A stretch of 64,000 nucleotides of DNA from Alcaligenes sp. SDU_A2 (GTDB lineage Bacteria > Pseudomonadota > Gammaproteobacteria > Burkholderiales > Burkholderiaceae_B): positions 1,736,001 to 1,800,000 of the forward strand of contig NZ_CP151273.1 of NCBI RefSeq assembly GCF_038237375.1, written 5' to 3'. The position numbers and the translations under genes were made by a program. The first letter of the stretch is position 1, and every line of letters begins with the position of its first letter. Below are positions 18,137-28,938 of this stretch, piece by piece. Under the pieces are notes generated by a model. The model saw nothing but the letters and a program-made list of their open reading frames with translations, searched no databases and was not told the origin of the DNA.

Positions 18137-18194
18137 CTGCCTAGCTAGGGCAAGCCCTGACTTCTTTTAAGACCGGATTGATATAAATTTGTGA

Positions 18195-18236
18195 TCGCCT
18201 ATTTGTATTGGCTTCAATATTTTAGGGTCATAATAA
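18195..18236 (+). promoter_or_regulatory. Candidate sigma-70 promoter of pac
   Basis: TTGGCT (18208-18213) and TAATAA (18231-18236) are 17 bases apart in an A+T-rich stretch unlike its surroundings. The start codon follows 28 bases later behind AAAGGGGG, a strong ribosome site. The 11-base TCGCCTATTTG at 18195-18205 directly precedes the -35 box and also occurs before two other genes in the window. Confidence 0.55.
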
Positions 18237-18263
18237 TTTTCGGTATCATAAAAGGGGGCAAAT

Positions 18264-20714
18264 ATGCAGTCAGGGATGGTTCGTGCGGGCGTGGCCGCAG
18301 CAGGTTTGATGGCGAGCATGGTGTGGGCCGGCTCGCCGGTCTACGCCCAGGTGCAGTCGGTAGAGGTGCTGCGGGACAGCTACGGTGTGCCGCATGTCTT
18401 TGCCGACAGCCATTACGGCGTGTATTACGGTTACGGCTACGCCGTGGCCCAGGACCGGCTATTCCAGATGGATATGGCGCGGCGCTCGTTTGTAGGCACG
18501 ACGGCCCAGGTATTGGGGCCGGGCGACCAGGACGCTTACGTCAAGTACGATATGCAGGTGCGGCAAAATTTCACGCCTGCATCGATACGGCGGCAGATGG
18601 CCGCCTTGCCCAAGGAGCAGGCTGATATTTTCCGTGGGTATGCCGACGGCTTTAACGCCTATCTGGAAAAAGTGCGCCGCCATCCCGAGCTTTTGCCCAA
18701 AGAATATCTGGATTTTGATTTTCAGCCCGAGCCGCTGAGCGAGTTCGATGTGGTCATGATCTGGGTAGGGTCGATGGCTAACCGCTTTTCAGACACCAAT
18801 CTGGAGCTGAGTGCGTTGGCGTTGCGCCAGTCCCTGGAAAAGCAGCATGGCCCTCAGCGCGGGCGCGCCATTTTTGACGAGTTGCTGTGGGTCAACGACA
18901 CGGCTGCGCCTACCACCGTGCCTGCCCAGTCCGCCGGGCAGGAGCCGCGTGCGCGGGTTGGTGGCCAGGCGCTGGCCCAGGTGTCGCCACAGGCGCTGAG
19001 CGTGGAGCTGGACCGTCAGGATAAACAGTGGGGAGGCCAGGGTCCGGACTTTGCGCCCAAGGCCAGCAATTTGTGGAGTACCCGGCCCGAGCGGGTTCAG
19101 GAAGGGGCGACCGTCCTGATCAATGGTCCGCAGTTTGGCTGGTACAACCCCGCCTATACCTATGGCATTGGCCTGCATGGGGCAGGCTTTGATGTCGTAG
19201 GCAATACGCCGTTTGCCTACCCGATCGTGTTGTTCGGCACCAATAGCGATATTGCCTGGGGAGCGACTGCCGGTCCGCAGGATGTGGTCGACATGTACCA
19301 GGAAAAGCTGCATCCGTCCCGCCCTGACCAATACTGGTTCGACAATGCCTACCGCACGATGGAGCAACGCAAAGAGCGGATTCAGGTGCGCGGTCAGGCC
19401 GACAGAGAAATAACGGTCTGGCGCACCGTCCACGGCCTGGTGACACAGTTCGACTACGAGCAGGGTGTGGCCTACAGCAAAAAGCGCAGCTGGGATGGCT
19501 ACGAAGTGCAATCGCTGCTGGCCTGGCTGAATGTCGCCAAGGCGCGCGACTGGACCCAGTTTTTGGAGCAGGCCAGCAAAATGGCGATCTCCATCAACTG
19601 GTATTACGCCGACAAGCACGGCAATATCGGGTATGTATCGCCTGCTTTCTTGCCCCAGCGTCCTGCCGATCAGGATATCCGCGTCCCTGCCAACGGGGAC
19701 GGCAGCATGGAGTGGCAAGGCACCAAGAGCTTTGATGCGATTCCTAAAGCGTACAATCCGCCCCAAGCGTACCTGGTCAATTGGAACAACAAACCTGCGC
19801 CAGACAAGACCAATACCGACACGTATTACTGGACGTATGGCGACCGCATGAACGAGTTGGTCGCCCAGTATCAGAAAAAAGACGTCTTTAGCGTGCAGGA
19901 AATCTGGGACTTCAATAAGACAGCTTCGTATGCAGATGTGAACTGGCGCTATTTCCGTCCGCATCTGGAGAAACTGGCGCAGCAGCTTCCCGCTACGGAT
20001 GCCGGCCACAGCGCGTTGACGACCTTGTTGGCATGGGATGGGATGGAGCGCGACCAGAACGGAAAGAATGCCGGACCGGCGCGCGTCTTGTTCAAGACCT
20101 GGTTGGAAGAGATGTACAAGCAGGTCTTGATGCCTGTTGTGCCCGAGTCACATCGCGCCATGTATAGCCAGACTGGCTTTGCCACGCAGCAAGGCCCCAA
20201 TCCGGGTTCCATCAATCTGAGCATGGGCACAAAAGTGCTGCTGCGCGCATTGGCGCTGGAAGCCCGGCCCGATCCGGAGCGCGTGAATGTGTTTGGCGAG
20301 CGCCGTTCGCAGGATGTCATGCATCAGGCGTTGATTGATGCCCAGGCGCGTCTACGCCAGCAGCAGGGCGACGATATGGCACGTTGGACTGTGCCGACCT
20401 CGGTGCATCGCTTTAGCGATAAGAACTTTACTGGCACCCCACAGGCTGCTCCCGGCAATACGTTTGCCTTTACCGGTTACCAGAACCGGGGCACGGAAAA
20501 TAACCGTATTGTTTTTAATGACCAGGGCGTGGAGTTTTGCGATGCCATGCCGCCCGGCCAAAGTGGGTTCACGGATCGTCATGGTGTGCGCAGTCCCCAT
20601 TACGATGACCAGTTAAAGCTGTACGAAAATTTCCAGTGCAAGACTATGGATGTGAGGCATGCGGATATTCGTCGCAATGCGCAAAGCAGCACGATGCTTG
20701 TGATTCAACCTTAG
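18264..20714 (+). CDS. pac: Penicillin G acylase precursor
   Basis: Periplasmic Ntn-hydrolase that cleaves phenylacetyl amides such as penicillin G. The 816-residue precursor has a signal peptide (cleavage likely after Ala28, VYA/QV), an alpha chain, a spacer removed by self-processing, and a beta chain beginning at Ser268 (KA/SNLWST), the nucleophile. Counting from Ser268 as beta-1, Gln23 (QFGW), Ala69 (WGATAG) and Asn241 (VNWNNK) of the oxyanion and catalytic site are all present. The only two Cys, 759 and 792, are beta-492 and beta-525, the pair reported to form the stabilising disulfide of the Alcaligenes faecalis enzyme. The product is close to that protein but not identical to it as I recall it. 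Its natural role is unsettled. Confidence 0.97.
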   Translation: MQSGMVRAGVAAAGLMASMVWAGSPVYAQVQSVEVLRDSYGVPHVFADSHYGVYYGYGYAVAQDRLFQMDMARRSFVGTTAQVLGPGDQDAYVKYDMQVRQNFTPASIRRQMAALPKEQADIFRGYADGFNAYLEKVRRHPELLPKEYLDFDFQPEPLSEFDVVMIWVGSMANRFSDTNLELSALALRQSLEKQHGPQRGRAIFDELLWVNDTAAPTTVPAQSAGQEPRARVGGQALAQVSPQALSVELDRQDKQWGGQGPDFAPKASNLWSTRPERVQEGATVLINGPQFGWYNPAYTYGIGLHGAGFDVVGNTPFAYPIVLFGTNSDIAWGATAGPQDVVDMYQEKLHPSRPDQYWFDNAYRTMEQRKERIQVRGQADREITVWRTVHGLVTQFDYEQGVAYSKKRSWDGYEVQSLLAWLNVAKARDWTQFLEQASKMAISINWYYADKHGNIGYVSPAFLPQRPADQDIRVPANGDGSMEWQGTKSFDAIPKAYNPPQAYLVNWNNKPAPDKTNTDTYYWTYGDRMNELVAQYQKKDVFSVQEIWDFNKTASYADVNWRYFRPHLEKLAQQLPATDAGHSALTTLLAWDGMERDQNGKNAGPARVLFKTWLEEMYKQVLMPVVPESHRAMYSQTGFATQQGPNPGSINLSMGTKVLLRALALEARPDPERVNVFGERRSQDVMHQALIDAQARLRQQQGDDMARWTVPTSVHRFSDKNFTGTPQAAPGNTFAFTGYQNRGTENNRIVFNDQGVEFCDAMPPGQSGFTDRHGVRSPHYDDQLKLYENFQCKTMDVRHADIRRNAQSSTMLVIQP

Positions 20715-20852
20715 TCATGCAGTTTGCACGTGCCGTCTGCGCATGTGATTGATGACGGCAGCATGTATCGATGCGTTGCATACATGGCGTGCGTGTAATA
20801 AAAGGTTCTTCGTCAAGTACTGGGGATTCCTTTGTATGGCTTGGGCTGTTTA

Positions 20853-20974
20853 GGCCAAGCGCAGAGAACTTCGGGTTCTCGCCAGGCCGGCCATAGCAGG
20901 TCGGCTTGGCTGGCTTCTTCGCCCGCCATCCCGCTATGGCCGGTCAGGCGAGAACAGCGCCGATGTGCTTGGCC
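20853..20974. repeat. Large nested inverted repeat with competing small hairpin
   Basis: Three stem segments nest inside one another: GGCCAAGC (20853-20860) with GCTTGGCC (20967-20974); GTTCTCGCC (20875-20883) with GGCGAGAAC (20947-20955); CCGGCCATAGC (20887-20897) with GCTATGGCCGG (20933-20943). The inner two together make a 23-base arm with only two mismatches. The same GTTCTC can instead pair with GAGAAC at 20864-20869 across a five-base TTCGG loop. It could be a structured RNA, a dispersed chromosomal repeat or a transposon remnant. Confidence 0.7.
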
Positions 20975-21143
20975 AAAACGGGAAGGCGTACGCCGTACAA
21001 GGTATCAGTCATCCGCAGCATTTCTTGTTTGGCATGAAGGCGTATAGCCGGAGCTATTTCGTCGGTATTTTGAATGGCGTCTTCAAAAAGCCAGTTCCTC
21101 ATCGACTGGGTAAATTGGCTCCAGGAATGCGGCGAAGAACCAA

Positions 21144-21177
21144 AAAAAGCCGCTCCTGGATTCGGGAGCGGCTTTTT
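21144..21177. terminator. Bidirectional terminator at the 3' end of argH
   Basis: AAAAAGCCGCTCC (21144-21156) pairs perfectly with GGAGCGGCTTTTT (21165-21177) around an eight-base loop. A-runs and T-runs on both sides let it work for argH on the minus strand and for transcripts coming from pac. Confidence 0.88.
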
Positions 21178-21202
21178 GTTGGGGCTTGCTGCGCGGTGAC
21201 GA

Positions 21203-22624
21203 TCAGCCTGGGGTACGGTCCAGAATGCGTTGTGCTTCGATACGCACGCGTTCGGGGGCGGTGCCGCCGATGTGTTTGCGCGAAGCGACCGAGCCTTCCA
21301 GGGTCAGGACGCCAAAAATATCGGACTCGATTCGGCTGTCGAAGGCTTGCAGTTGTTCCAGGCTCAGGTCGGCCAAGTCGCAGCCCAACTGTTCGCATTC
21401 ACGTACTGCCAGCGCCACGGTTTCGTGGGCATCGCGAAATGGCAGGCCCTTTTTGACCAGATAGTCGGCCAGGTCGGTCGCTGTGGCAAAGCCTTGCAGC
21501 GCGGCTGCGCGCATGGCGTCGGGCTTGACCTTGATGCCCGAGATCAGGTCCACGAAGATGGTCAGGGTGTCGCGCACGGTGTCGGCCGAGTCGAACAGAC
21601 CTTCTTTGTCTTCCTGGTTGTCTTTGTTGTAGGCCAGGGGCTGGCCTTTCATCAGGGTCAGCAGGGCGATCAGGTGGCCGTTGACTCGGCCTGTCTTGCC
21701 GCGCGCCAGTTCGGGAACGTCGGGGTTTTTCTTTTGCGGCATGATGGAGCTGCCCGTGCAAAAGCGGTCGGCCAGATCGATAAAGCCGACGCGCGGGCTC
21801 ATCCACAGTACCAGCTCTTCGGAAAAGCGCGAGATGTGCGTCATGATCAGGGCGGCAGCGGCGCAGAACTCGATGGCAAAGTCGCGGTCCGAGACGGCAT
21901 CGAGCGAGTTGCGGCAGACTTCGTCAAAGCCCAGCAGGCCGGCGACCATGTCGCGGTCTATGGGGTAGCTGGTGCCGGCCAGGGCGGCTGCGCCCAGGGG
22001 CAGGCGGTTGACGCGCTTGCGGCAGTCTTGCAGGCGCTCGGCATCGCGGCGGAACATTTCGGCGTAGGCCAGCAGATGATGGCCGAAGGTGACGGGCTGG
22101 GCCACTTGCAAGTGGGTAAAGCCGGGCAGGATGGTATCGGCCTGCGCCAGCGCCAGTTCGGCCAGCTTGCGCTGCATCTGCGCCAGCAGATCCAGGGCGA
22201 TGTCGATTTCGTTGCGCAGCCACAGGCGGATGTCGGTGGCGACCTGATCGTTGCGCGAGCGGCCCGTGTGCAGGCGCTTGCCGGCATCGCCGATCAGTTC
22301 GACCAGGCGCTTTTCGATGTTCAGGTGCACGTCTTCCAGATCCAGCAGCCACTGGAACTGGCCTTGCCCGATCTCGTCCAGGATCTGGGCCATGCCGCGT
22401 TCGATGTCTGCCTTGTCCTGGTCGCTGATGACGCCGACCGCCGCCAGCATGCTGGCATGGGCCAACGAGCCCTGGATGTCGAATTGCGCCATGCGCTTGT
22501 CGAAATCCACGGAAGCGGTATAGCGCTTGACCAGATCGGAGACGGGTTCGGAAAAACGGGCGGACCAGGCTTGGGCCTTGTTGGCGAACTGGTCGTGATT
22601 GGAGTTGGGTGTGTTCGTAGACAT
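21203..22624 (-). CDS. argH: Argininosuccinate lyase
   Basis: Last step of arginine synthesis: argininosuccinate to arginine and fumarate. 473 residues of the fumarase/aspartase superfamily with the signature [12 protein letters not shown] (catalytic Ser loop), the substrate motifs [13 protein letters not shown] and [14 protein letters not shown], and LEDVHLNIE near the start. ATG 22624 gives MSTNTPNS; a TTG nine bases earlier is less likely. It is divergent from the mechanosensitive channel gene across 120 bases and ends in a strong terminator. Confidence 0.96.
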   Translation of the reverse strand: MSTNTPNSNHDQFANKAQAWSARFSEPVSDLVKRYTASVDFDKRMAQFDIQGSLAHASMLAAVGVISDQDKADIERGMAQILDEIGQGQFQWLLDLEDVHLNIEKRLVELIGDAGKRLHTGRSRNDQVATDIRLWLRNEIDIALDLLAQMQRKLAELALAQADTILPGFTHLQVAQPVTFGHHLLAYAEMFRRDAERLQDCRKRVNRLPLGAAALAGTSYPIDRDMVAGLLGFDEVCRNSLDAVSDRDFAIEFCAAAALIMTHISRFSEELVLWMSPRVGFIDLADRFCTGSSIMPQKKNPDVPELARGKTGRVNGHLIALLTLMKGQPLAYNKDNQEDKEGLFDSADTVRDTLTIFVDLISGIKVKPDAMRAAALQGFATATDLADYLVKKGLPFRDAHETVALAVRECEQLGCDLADLSLEQLQAFDSRIESDIFGVLTLEGSVASRKHIGGTAPERVRIEAQRILDRTPG

Positions 22625-22744
22625 AGAAGGCAATTATAGTAAATCGTGCCGGTCGGCAGGGCGCTGTGCAGTATATTAGAGAGTTTTGAAAGTCTAGGAT
22701 ACCGAACCGGCGCATTTTTGTGACCGGGCGGACAGGGAACCGAT

Positions 22745-24407
<1,663 letters not shown>

Positions 24408-24410
24408 TCA

Positions 24411-24429
24411 GGGCCTGCTGTGCAGGCCC
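24411..24429 (+). terminator. GC hairpin behind glnB
   Basis: GGGCCTGC and GCAGGCCC form a perfect 8-bp stem around TGT, four bases after the stop. No T-run follows, so it may mainly stabilise the mRNA end. Confidence 0.4.
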
Positions 24430-24469
24430 GTGTGGCGTGCGCAGCGGGCAGGGAGCGCGCTTGCCATGA

Positions 24470-25678
24470 TCAGGCTTGGGCCTGGCGCAGGCCGCGTTTG
24501 TCCTGCAGCCATAGCCAGGCCAGCGCCAGCATGACCAGGCCCGAAATGGGCAGAGTCCAGGTGTTTACGCCTTCCCAGCCATAGTTGGCCAGTACGCGCC
24601 CGGAAGTGAACGAGGACAGGGCCACACAGGTAAAAATGATGAAATCGTTCAGGGCCTGCACGCGGCTGCGCTCTTGGGGGCGGTAGCAGTCCAGCACCAT
24701 ATTGGTCGCGCCGATAAAGCCGAAGTTCCAGCCCAGGCCCAATAGAATCAGGCTGCTCCAGAAGTGCGCGACGCTGATGCCGGCCAGTGCCACGACGCTG
24801 GCCAGGCCCAGCAGCAACATGCCCAGAAAGGTCACGGGGATTTTTCCGAAACGCTTGATCAGGTGGCCGGTGAAAAAACTGGGGCCGAACATGGCCAGGA
24901 TATGCCACTGAATGCCCAGCGTGGAGTCGTTCAGACTATGGCCGCAGCCGATCATGGCCAAAGGAGAGGCCGTCATCAGGAAATTCATCAAACCATAGGA
25001 TGCCACCCCGGCCAGCACGGCGATGATGAAACGGCTATTGGCGGCAATCTCGCGCAAGGGGCGGCCGGTGTAGGGCCCAGCCTTGGCCGGGTTTACATCG
25101 CGCCCCAGACGCAGCGCGAATGCAAATGGCAAGACCAGCGCCGCCAGGGCCGCCTGCGCCAGAAAGGCGGCGGCAAAGGGGTGCTGCGGCCACAGTTCTT
25201 GTGTATGGACAATGGTTTGGGTGGCAATGACGGCACCGAGCAGGCCGCCCGCCATGACCCAGGAGATGGCCTTGGGCCGGAACGCATCCGAGGCGCTGTC
25301 GGCGGCAGCAAAGCGATAGCTCTGGACATACGAGGCGTACAGGCCGGCGAACAGCGTGCCCAGGCAAAACACCAGGAATGATTCGATATAAATGCCGGAT
25401 GCGGCCAGCAGGCCCGCGCCTATGCCCAGCAGTGCGCCGATGATGTAGCCGCCTTGGCGCCCCAGACGGCGCATCAGGTAGGCGGCGGGCAGAATGCCCA
25501 GAGCCAGTCCCAAGTTGAAAATGCCGACGGGCAAGGTAGCCAGATCGGCGCTGCTGGCCATGCGCTGGCCAACCAGGCTGCTCAAGGCCACCACCAGGGC
25601 GGGATTGGCTCCGCCCAATGCTTGCATGCCCGACAGTACAAGGGCATTGTGGCGGCTTTGATCGGGGTGGCTGGGCAT
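24470..25678 (-). CDS. Major facilitator superfamily transporter
   Basis: 402 residues with twelve predicted membrane segments. The loop between helices 2 and 3 carries LMRRLGRQGGYIIG, the MFS motif A pattern, and the two halves are joined by a loop around residue 195-210 (LRLGRDVNPAKAG). It resembles uncharacterised proton-driven exporters; no substrate can be named. The upstream 50 bases are very A+T-rich, likely its promoter. It shares its strand with ubiC upstream, but the gap contains this promoter-like stretch. Confidence 0.82.
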   Translation of the reverse strand: MPSHPDQSRHNALVLSGMQALGGANPALVVALSSLVGQRMASSADLATLPVGIFNLGLALGILPAAYLMRRLGRQGGYIIGALLGIGAGLLAASGIYIESFLVFCLGTLFAGLYASYVQSYRFAAADSASDAFRPKAISWVMAGGLLGAVIATQTIVHTQELWPQHPFAAAFLAQAALAALVLPFAFALRLGRDVNPAKAGPYTGRPLREIAANSRFIIAVLAGVASYGLMNFLMTASPLAMIGCGHSLNDSTLGIQWHILAMFGPSFFTGHLIKRFGKIPVTFLGMLLLGLASVVALAGISVAHFWSSLILLGLGWNFGFIGATNMVLDCYRPQERSRVQALNDFIIFTCVALSSFTSGRVLANYGWEGVNTWTLPISGLVMLALAWLWLQDKRGLRQAQA

Positions 25679-25729
25679 GGCAAGGACTCTCTACATAATT
25701 TCAGATTATTAGTTAATGATAATTGGAAA

Positions 25730-26308
25730 TTAAGAGAGCGTGGCACCGGGTGTCCAGAATGCGGGCGTAAAGCATTCGGCCACCAGCAAGGGTTCGCCGC
25801 AGCGCCAGAACACGGAGCAACGCGCCATCAGGTTCGCAGGCATGGGCAGGCTGTCTGTATTGTGGGTGCATAAAGCGTGCTGGACTGTGCGCCACAAGGG
25901 CATGGCACGGTTCAGTCGGCAGGACAAAAATTCGGATCGTTGTATCTGCGCGTCGTTATACAGCATATCGGCCAAGGGGCGGCTGCGCAGCCGCCGTATG
26001 CCTTGCCAGACGCCATGCGAAGCGGCCAGGGGCGTGAAACTGCGCGCAATGACGCAGCACACACCATCAATAGACATGGCGACCTCGCGTATCCAGGCCA
26101 GCGTGCCGGGGGGCTTGCTGATCAGGGCGGCTTCCTGGGCGTCCAGGCGATGGGCATACTCGCGCACGACCCGCAGTTCTACGTGCCCCAGTCGGCGCAG
26201 GCCTGCCGTCAGGGCACCGGGCCTGTTTAGCCAGTGTTGCTGGGCAAGGGTGGCGCTGGGGTGAATCCGAGGGGTCCAGGGTTTTTTTGCAGTCGTACTC
26301 AATTTCAT
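25730..26308 (-). CDS. ubiC: Chorismate--pyruvate lyase UbiC
   Basis: Converts chorismate to 4-hydroxybenzoate plus pyruvate, the entry to ubiquinone. The 192-residue product has the family layout: an N-terminal PW-containing segment ([16 protein letters not shown]), [32 protein letters not shown], and a C-terminal [11 protein letters not shown]. UbiC proteins diverge strongly, so this call rests on the pattern REV...ARS-x-P and length. ATG 26308 (MKLSTTAKK) is preferred over 26332, which would nearly touch the divergent pseudouridine synthase start. ubiA is not next to it. Confidence 0.75.
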   Translation of the reverse strand: MKLSTTAKKPWTPRIHPSATLAQQHWLNRPGALTAGLRRLGHVELRVVREYAHRLDAQEAALISKPPGTLAWIREVAMSIDGVCCVIARSFTPLAASHGVWQGIRRLRSRPLADMLYNDAQIQRSEFLSCRLNRAMPLWRTVQHALCTHNTDSLPMPANLMARCSVFWRCGEPLLVAECFTPAFWTPGATLS

Positions 26309-26344
26309 GAGCCGTATTATCGCCAAAGCCATAAAATAGCGCTC

Positions 26345-27079
26345 ATGGAAAAAGAACGTATCTCAAAATTAATGGCCCAGCGCGGCATGTGTTCGCGCCG
26401 CGAAGCGGATGCTTTCATCGAGCGCGGCTGGGTGCGGGTGGACGGCGAAATCGTGTCCGAACTGGGCAGCAAGGCCTATCCCAACCAGAAAATCACGCTG
26501 GAAAAGCAGGCGCGCAAGCGTCAGACCCAGCGGGTGACCATTTTGCTGCACAAACCGGTGGGCTTTGTGTCGGGGCAGGCCGAAGCGGGCTACCGTAACG
26601 CGGTGTCGCTGATCAATGCATCGACCCAATACAAGGGCGGGCGCAGCGCCCTGAAGTTCGAGCCGGCGCATTTGCGTGGCCTGGCACCGGCCGGGCGGCT
26701 GGACATCGATTCCACCGGCTTGCTCATTCTGACTCAGGACGGGCGAATCGCGCGCCAGATCATCGGCGATGATTCCGTCATCGATAAAGAATATCTGGTG
26801 CGTGTAACCGGCAAGCTCAGCGAACGCGGCATGGAATTGCTGAATTTTGGCTTGAGCCTGGATGGCAAACCTTTGCTGCCGGCCCAGGTGTCCTGGCAGA
26901 ATGAGGATCAACTGCGCTTTGTGTTGCGTGAAGGCAAAAAACGCCAGATCCGTCGCATGTGCGAAATGGTGGGCCTGAAAGTCGTGGGCTTGAAACGCGT
27001 GCGCATCGGCGAGCTGGTGCTGGGCGATTTGCCCGTGGGCCAGTGGCGCTACATGAAAGAGTCCGAGCGCCTGGCCTGA
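26345..27079 (+). CDS. rRNA pseudouridine synthase, RluF/RsuA family
   Basis: 244 residues. An N-terminal S4 RNA-binding domain ([31 protein letters not shown]) is followed by the synthase domain with catalytic Asp120 in [13 protein letters not shown], then KEYLVRV and [19 protein letters not shown]. Sequence style is closest to RluF, which modifies U2604 of 23S rRNA, but RsuA/RluB-type specificity cannot be excluded by eye. The open frame extends upstream to 26234, but ATG 26345 gives the right S4 N-terminus. It converges with rlmJ with only eight bases between. Confidence 0.88.
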   Translation: MEKERISKLMAQRGMCSRREADAFIERGWVRVDGEIVSELGSKAYPNQKITLEKQARKRQTQRVTILLHKPVGFVSGQAEAGYRNAVSLINASTQYKGGRSALKFEPAHLRGLAPAGRLDIDSTGLLILTQDGRIARQIIGDDSVIDKEYLVRVTGKLSERGMELLNFGLSLDGKPLLPAQVSWQNEDQLRFVLREGKKRQIRRMCEMVGLKVVGLKRVRIGELVLGDLPVGQWRYMKESERLA

Positions 27080-27087
27080 CCCGACTC

Positions 27088-27942
27088 TTATTGCCCAGAG
27101 GTGCGCAACTGATAGCTGGCCCGGTCGTCCTGGGCCAGTTTTTCTTTTAGCCAAGGCAAGCTTTGCGCCAGTTCCGCCTTCAGCGTCCAGGGCGGGTTAC
27201 AGATGAACAGGCCGCTGCCGTGCAGGCCCAGGCCGTTGGTGGCCGGAGCGCGCACGTTCAGGCTGGCGTGCAGCCAGGGCGTGTCCAACTGTTCCAGGCT
27301 GCGCTGTAGCTGTTGCACTTCCGGGCGTTGCACGATGGGATACCAGACCACGATGCAGGCCTGAGCAAAGCGCTTGAGGGCGTCTTTGACGCTGTTCACG
27401 ACCTGCCGGTAGTCGGATTTGGCCTCGTAGGAGGGGTCCATGACGATGATGCCGCGCCGCGACGGTGGAGGCAGCAGACGGTTAAGCTGCTCAAACCCAT
27501 TTTGCTGGTACAGCTTTACGCGTCGGTTGCCGCGTGGATAAAGTTGTCCCACATTTTCGCAGAGCACTTCAAACTCGGATGGATGCAGCTCAAAGCCATG
27601 AAAGCTGTCCTGCGGGCGCAGCAGGCTGAGGGCCAGCCAGGGCGAACCGGGGTAGTAGCGCGCCACATCGTCGCTGTTCAGTTGGGCGATGGCGTCGATG
27701 TAGCGTTCAATCAGTGCGGGGCAATGGTCCTGCTGCAGTACTTTGTCCAGGCCGTCGTAGAATTCGCCGCGCGTTTGCGCCCAGTCGTCGTCCAGATCGT
27801 ACAGACCGGCTCCGCAATGCGTGTCGATCAGGGTGAAGGCGTTGTCTTTGCGGGTGTAATAGTCAAAGATATGCAGCAAGGTGGCGTGCTTGAGCACGTC
27901 TGCGTGATTGCCGGCATGAAAGGCGTGGCGATAACTAAACAA
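27088..27942 (-). CDS. rlmJ: 23S rRNA (adenine(2030)-N6)-methyltransferase RlmJ
   Basis: 284 residues. The start MFSYRHAFHAGNHADVLKH is the RlmJ signature; LIDTHCGAGLYDL forms the SAM site, FHGFELHPSE the second motif and MDPSYE (Asp169-Tyr172) the N6-adenine catalytic motif (D/N-P-P-Y type). It methylates A2030 in free 23S rRNA. Together with the neighbouring pseudouridine synthase it makes a convergent pair of rRNA modifiers. Confidence 0.94.
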   Translation of the reverse strand: MFSYRHAFHAGNHADVLKHATLLHIFDYYTRKDNAFTLIDTHCGAGLYDLDDDWAQTRGEFYDGLDKVLQQDHCPALIERYIDAIAQLNSDDVARYYPGSPWLALSLLRPQDSFHGFELHPSEFEVLCENVGQLYPRGNRRVKLYQQNGFEQLNRLLPPPSRRGIIVMDPSYEAKSDYRQVVNSVKDALKRFAQACIVVWYPIVQRPEVQQLQRSLEQLDTPWLHASLNVRAPATNGLGLHGSGLFICNPPWTLKAELAQSLPWLKEKLAQDDRASYQLRTSGQ

Positions 27943-27965
27943 GAGCAGTCCTGGCGTAGTGCCGG

Positions 27966-28721
27966 TTAAAGAGTATCGGGACGGATGGTGGTGACTTTGT
28001 CGGTTACGATGGCGTTGCAGCCCCAGTCCAACAGTTCGCGGGCGCGCTCGGCATCGTTGACGGTCCAGACAGCCACGGTATAGCCGGCCTGGCGGATGGC
28101 CTGCACCAGTGCTTTGTCGGTGTAGCGATCGTTCAGGTTCAGGCCCCAGCAGCCCAGGCGTTCAAGCCGTTCGGGCCAATCGGACGGCACGTGTTCTTCG
28201 ATGAGCAGGGCGCGCGGCAGCGTGGGCACGGCTTGTTGGGCAGCGTGCAGGGCGTGTTCGGAAAACGAGGATAGCAGTGGTGGCAGGCTGGCCTTGGCCC
28301 AGAGCCGCTGGGCAGCCAGGGCCACGAGCCGGCCGGTCTCGCTTTCCTGCCCGGTCGTGGGCTTGATTTCGATATTGCTGTGTATCTGGTTGGCCAATGT
28401 GAAGGCGGCAATGGCGCTAAGGGTAGCGATGGGTTCGCCCGCGTAGGCCGACGAATGCCAGGCACCGAAGTCCCAATCGGCCAGTTCGGCCAGCGTATGG
28501 TCCGAGGCCAGGCCGCTGGCGTTCGAGGTACGATCCATCGTGTCGTCGTGCAGCAGGATAGGAACCCCGTCGCGGCTCAGCTTGACGTCGTACTCCATCA
28601 TGGCAAAGCCGTTCTGCGCGCCCACGCGCATGGCGGCCAGCGTATTTTCGGGAGCGATCTTGCCCGCGCCGCGATGGGCGATCAGGCTGGGATAGGGCCA
28701 ATGGTGGGCGATAGGGGGCAT
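27966..28721 (-). CDS. ugpQ: Glycerophosphodiester phosphodiesterase UgpQ
   Basis: Cytosolic enzyme that splits glycerophosphodiesters to glycerol 3-phosphate and an alcohol. 251 residues of the GDPD fold: AHRGAGKIAPENT (His16, Glu25), MMEYDVKLSRDGVPILLHDDTMDRTS with metal ligands, and a C-terminal VAVWTVND. ATG 28721 follows GAGTCCACC; a longer frame reaches 28814 without family-like sequence. There are no ugp transport genes beside it. TAAAAT on the minus strand lies upstream in the 217-base gap shared with ppiD. Confidence 0.9.
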   Translation of the reverse strand: MPPIAHHWPYPSLIAHRGAGKIAPENTLAAMRVGAQNGFAMMEYDVKLSRDGVPILLHDDTMDRTSNASGLASDHTLAELADWDFGAWHSSAYAGEPIATLSAIAAFTLANQIHSNIEIKPTTGQESETGRLVALAAQRLWAKASLPPLLSSFSEHALHAAQQAVPTLPRALLIEEHVPSDWPERLERLGCWGLNLNDRYTDKALVQAIRQAGYTVAVWTVNDAERARELLDWGCNAIVTDKVTTIRPDTL

Positions 28722-28938
28722 GGTGGACTCGCAAACGGCTGTATAAAAAAGCCAATGTACTATTTTAACCGGGGCTGTACACTGTAAGGTTAAGGTTTTG
28801 GATTTACAATCCACCCCTAGCCTTTGTTTAAGCCAGACATACTTAATCTAAACACGGTATATTTTCAGGCCGAGCTGCGCTCCCGTCCTGATGCGCCGCC
28901 CGCAGCGCGCCGCTGCAAGCGAAAGTAGGTGATGATTA

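Larger units (their letters stand above)
20715..21202. other. Gene-free stretch between pac and argH
   Basis: 488 bases between two convergent genes. It holds a nested inverted repeat (20853-20974), a 10-bp palindrome GGCGTACGCC (20985-20994) and a strong bidirectional terminator (21144-21177). Short open frames here show no family resemblance and no ribosome site, so I annotate no protein. Confidence 0.7.

Noticed and set aside
18190-18205. TGTGATC resembling a CRP half-site before pac
   Set aside because: The second half of a CRP palindrome (TCACA) is absent at the right distance, so cAMP-CRP control is not supported by the sequence.
20965-21456. Open frame of 163 codons reaching from the pac-argH gap into argH
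   Set aside because: More than half overlaps argH in antisense and it runs through the terminator hairpin; no homology pattern.
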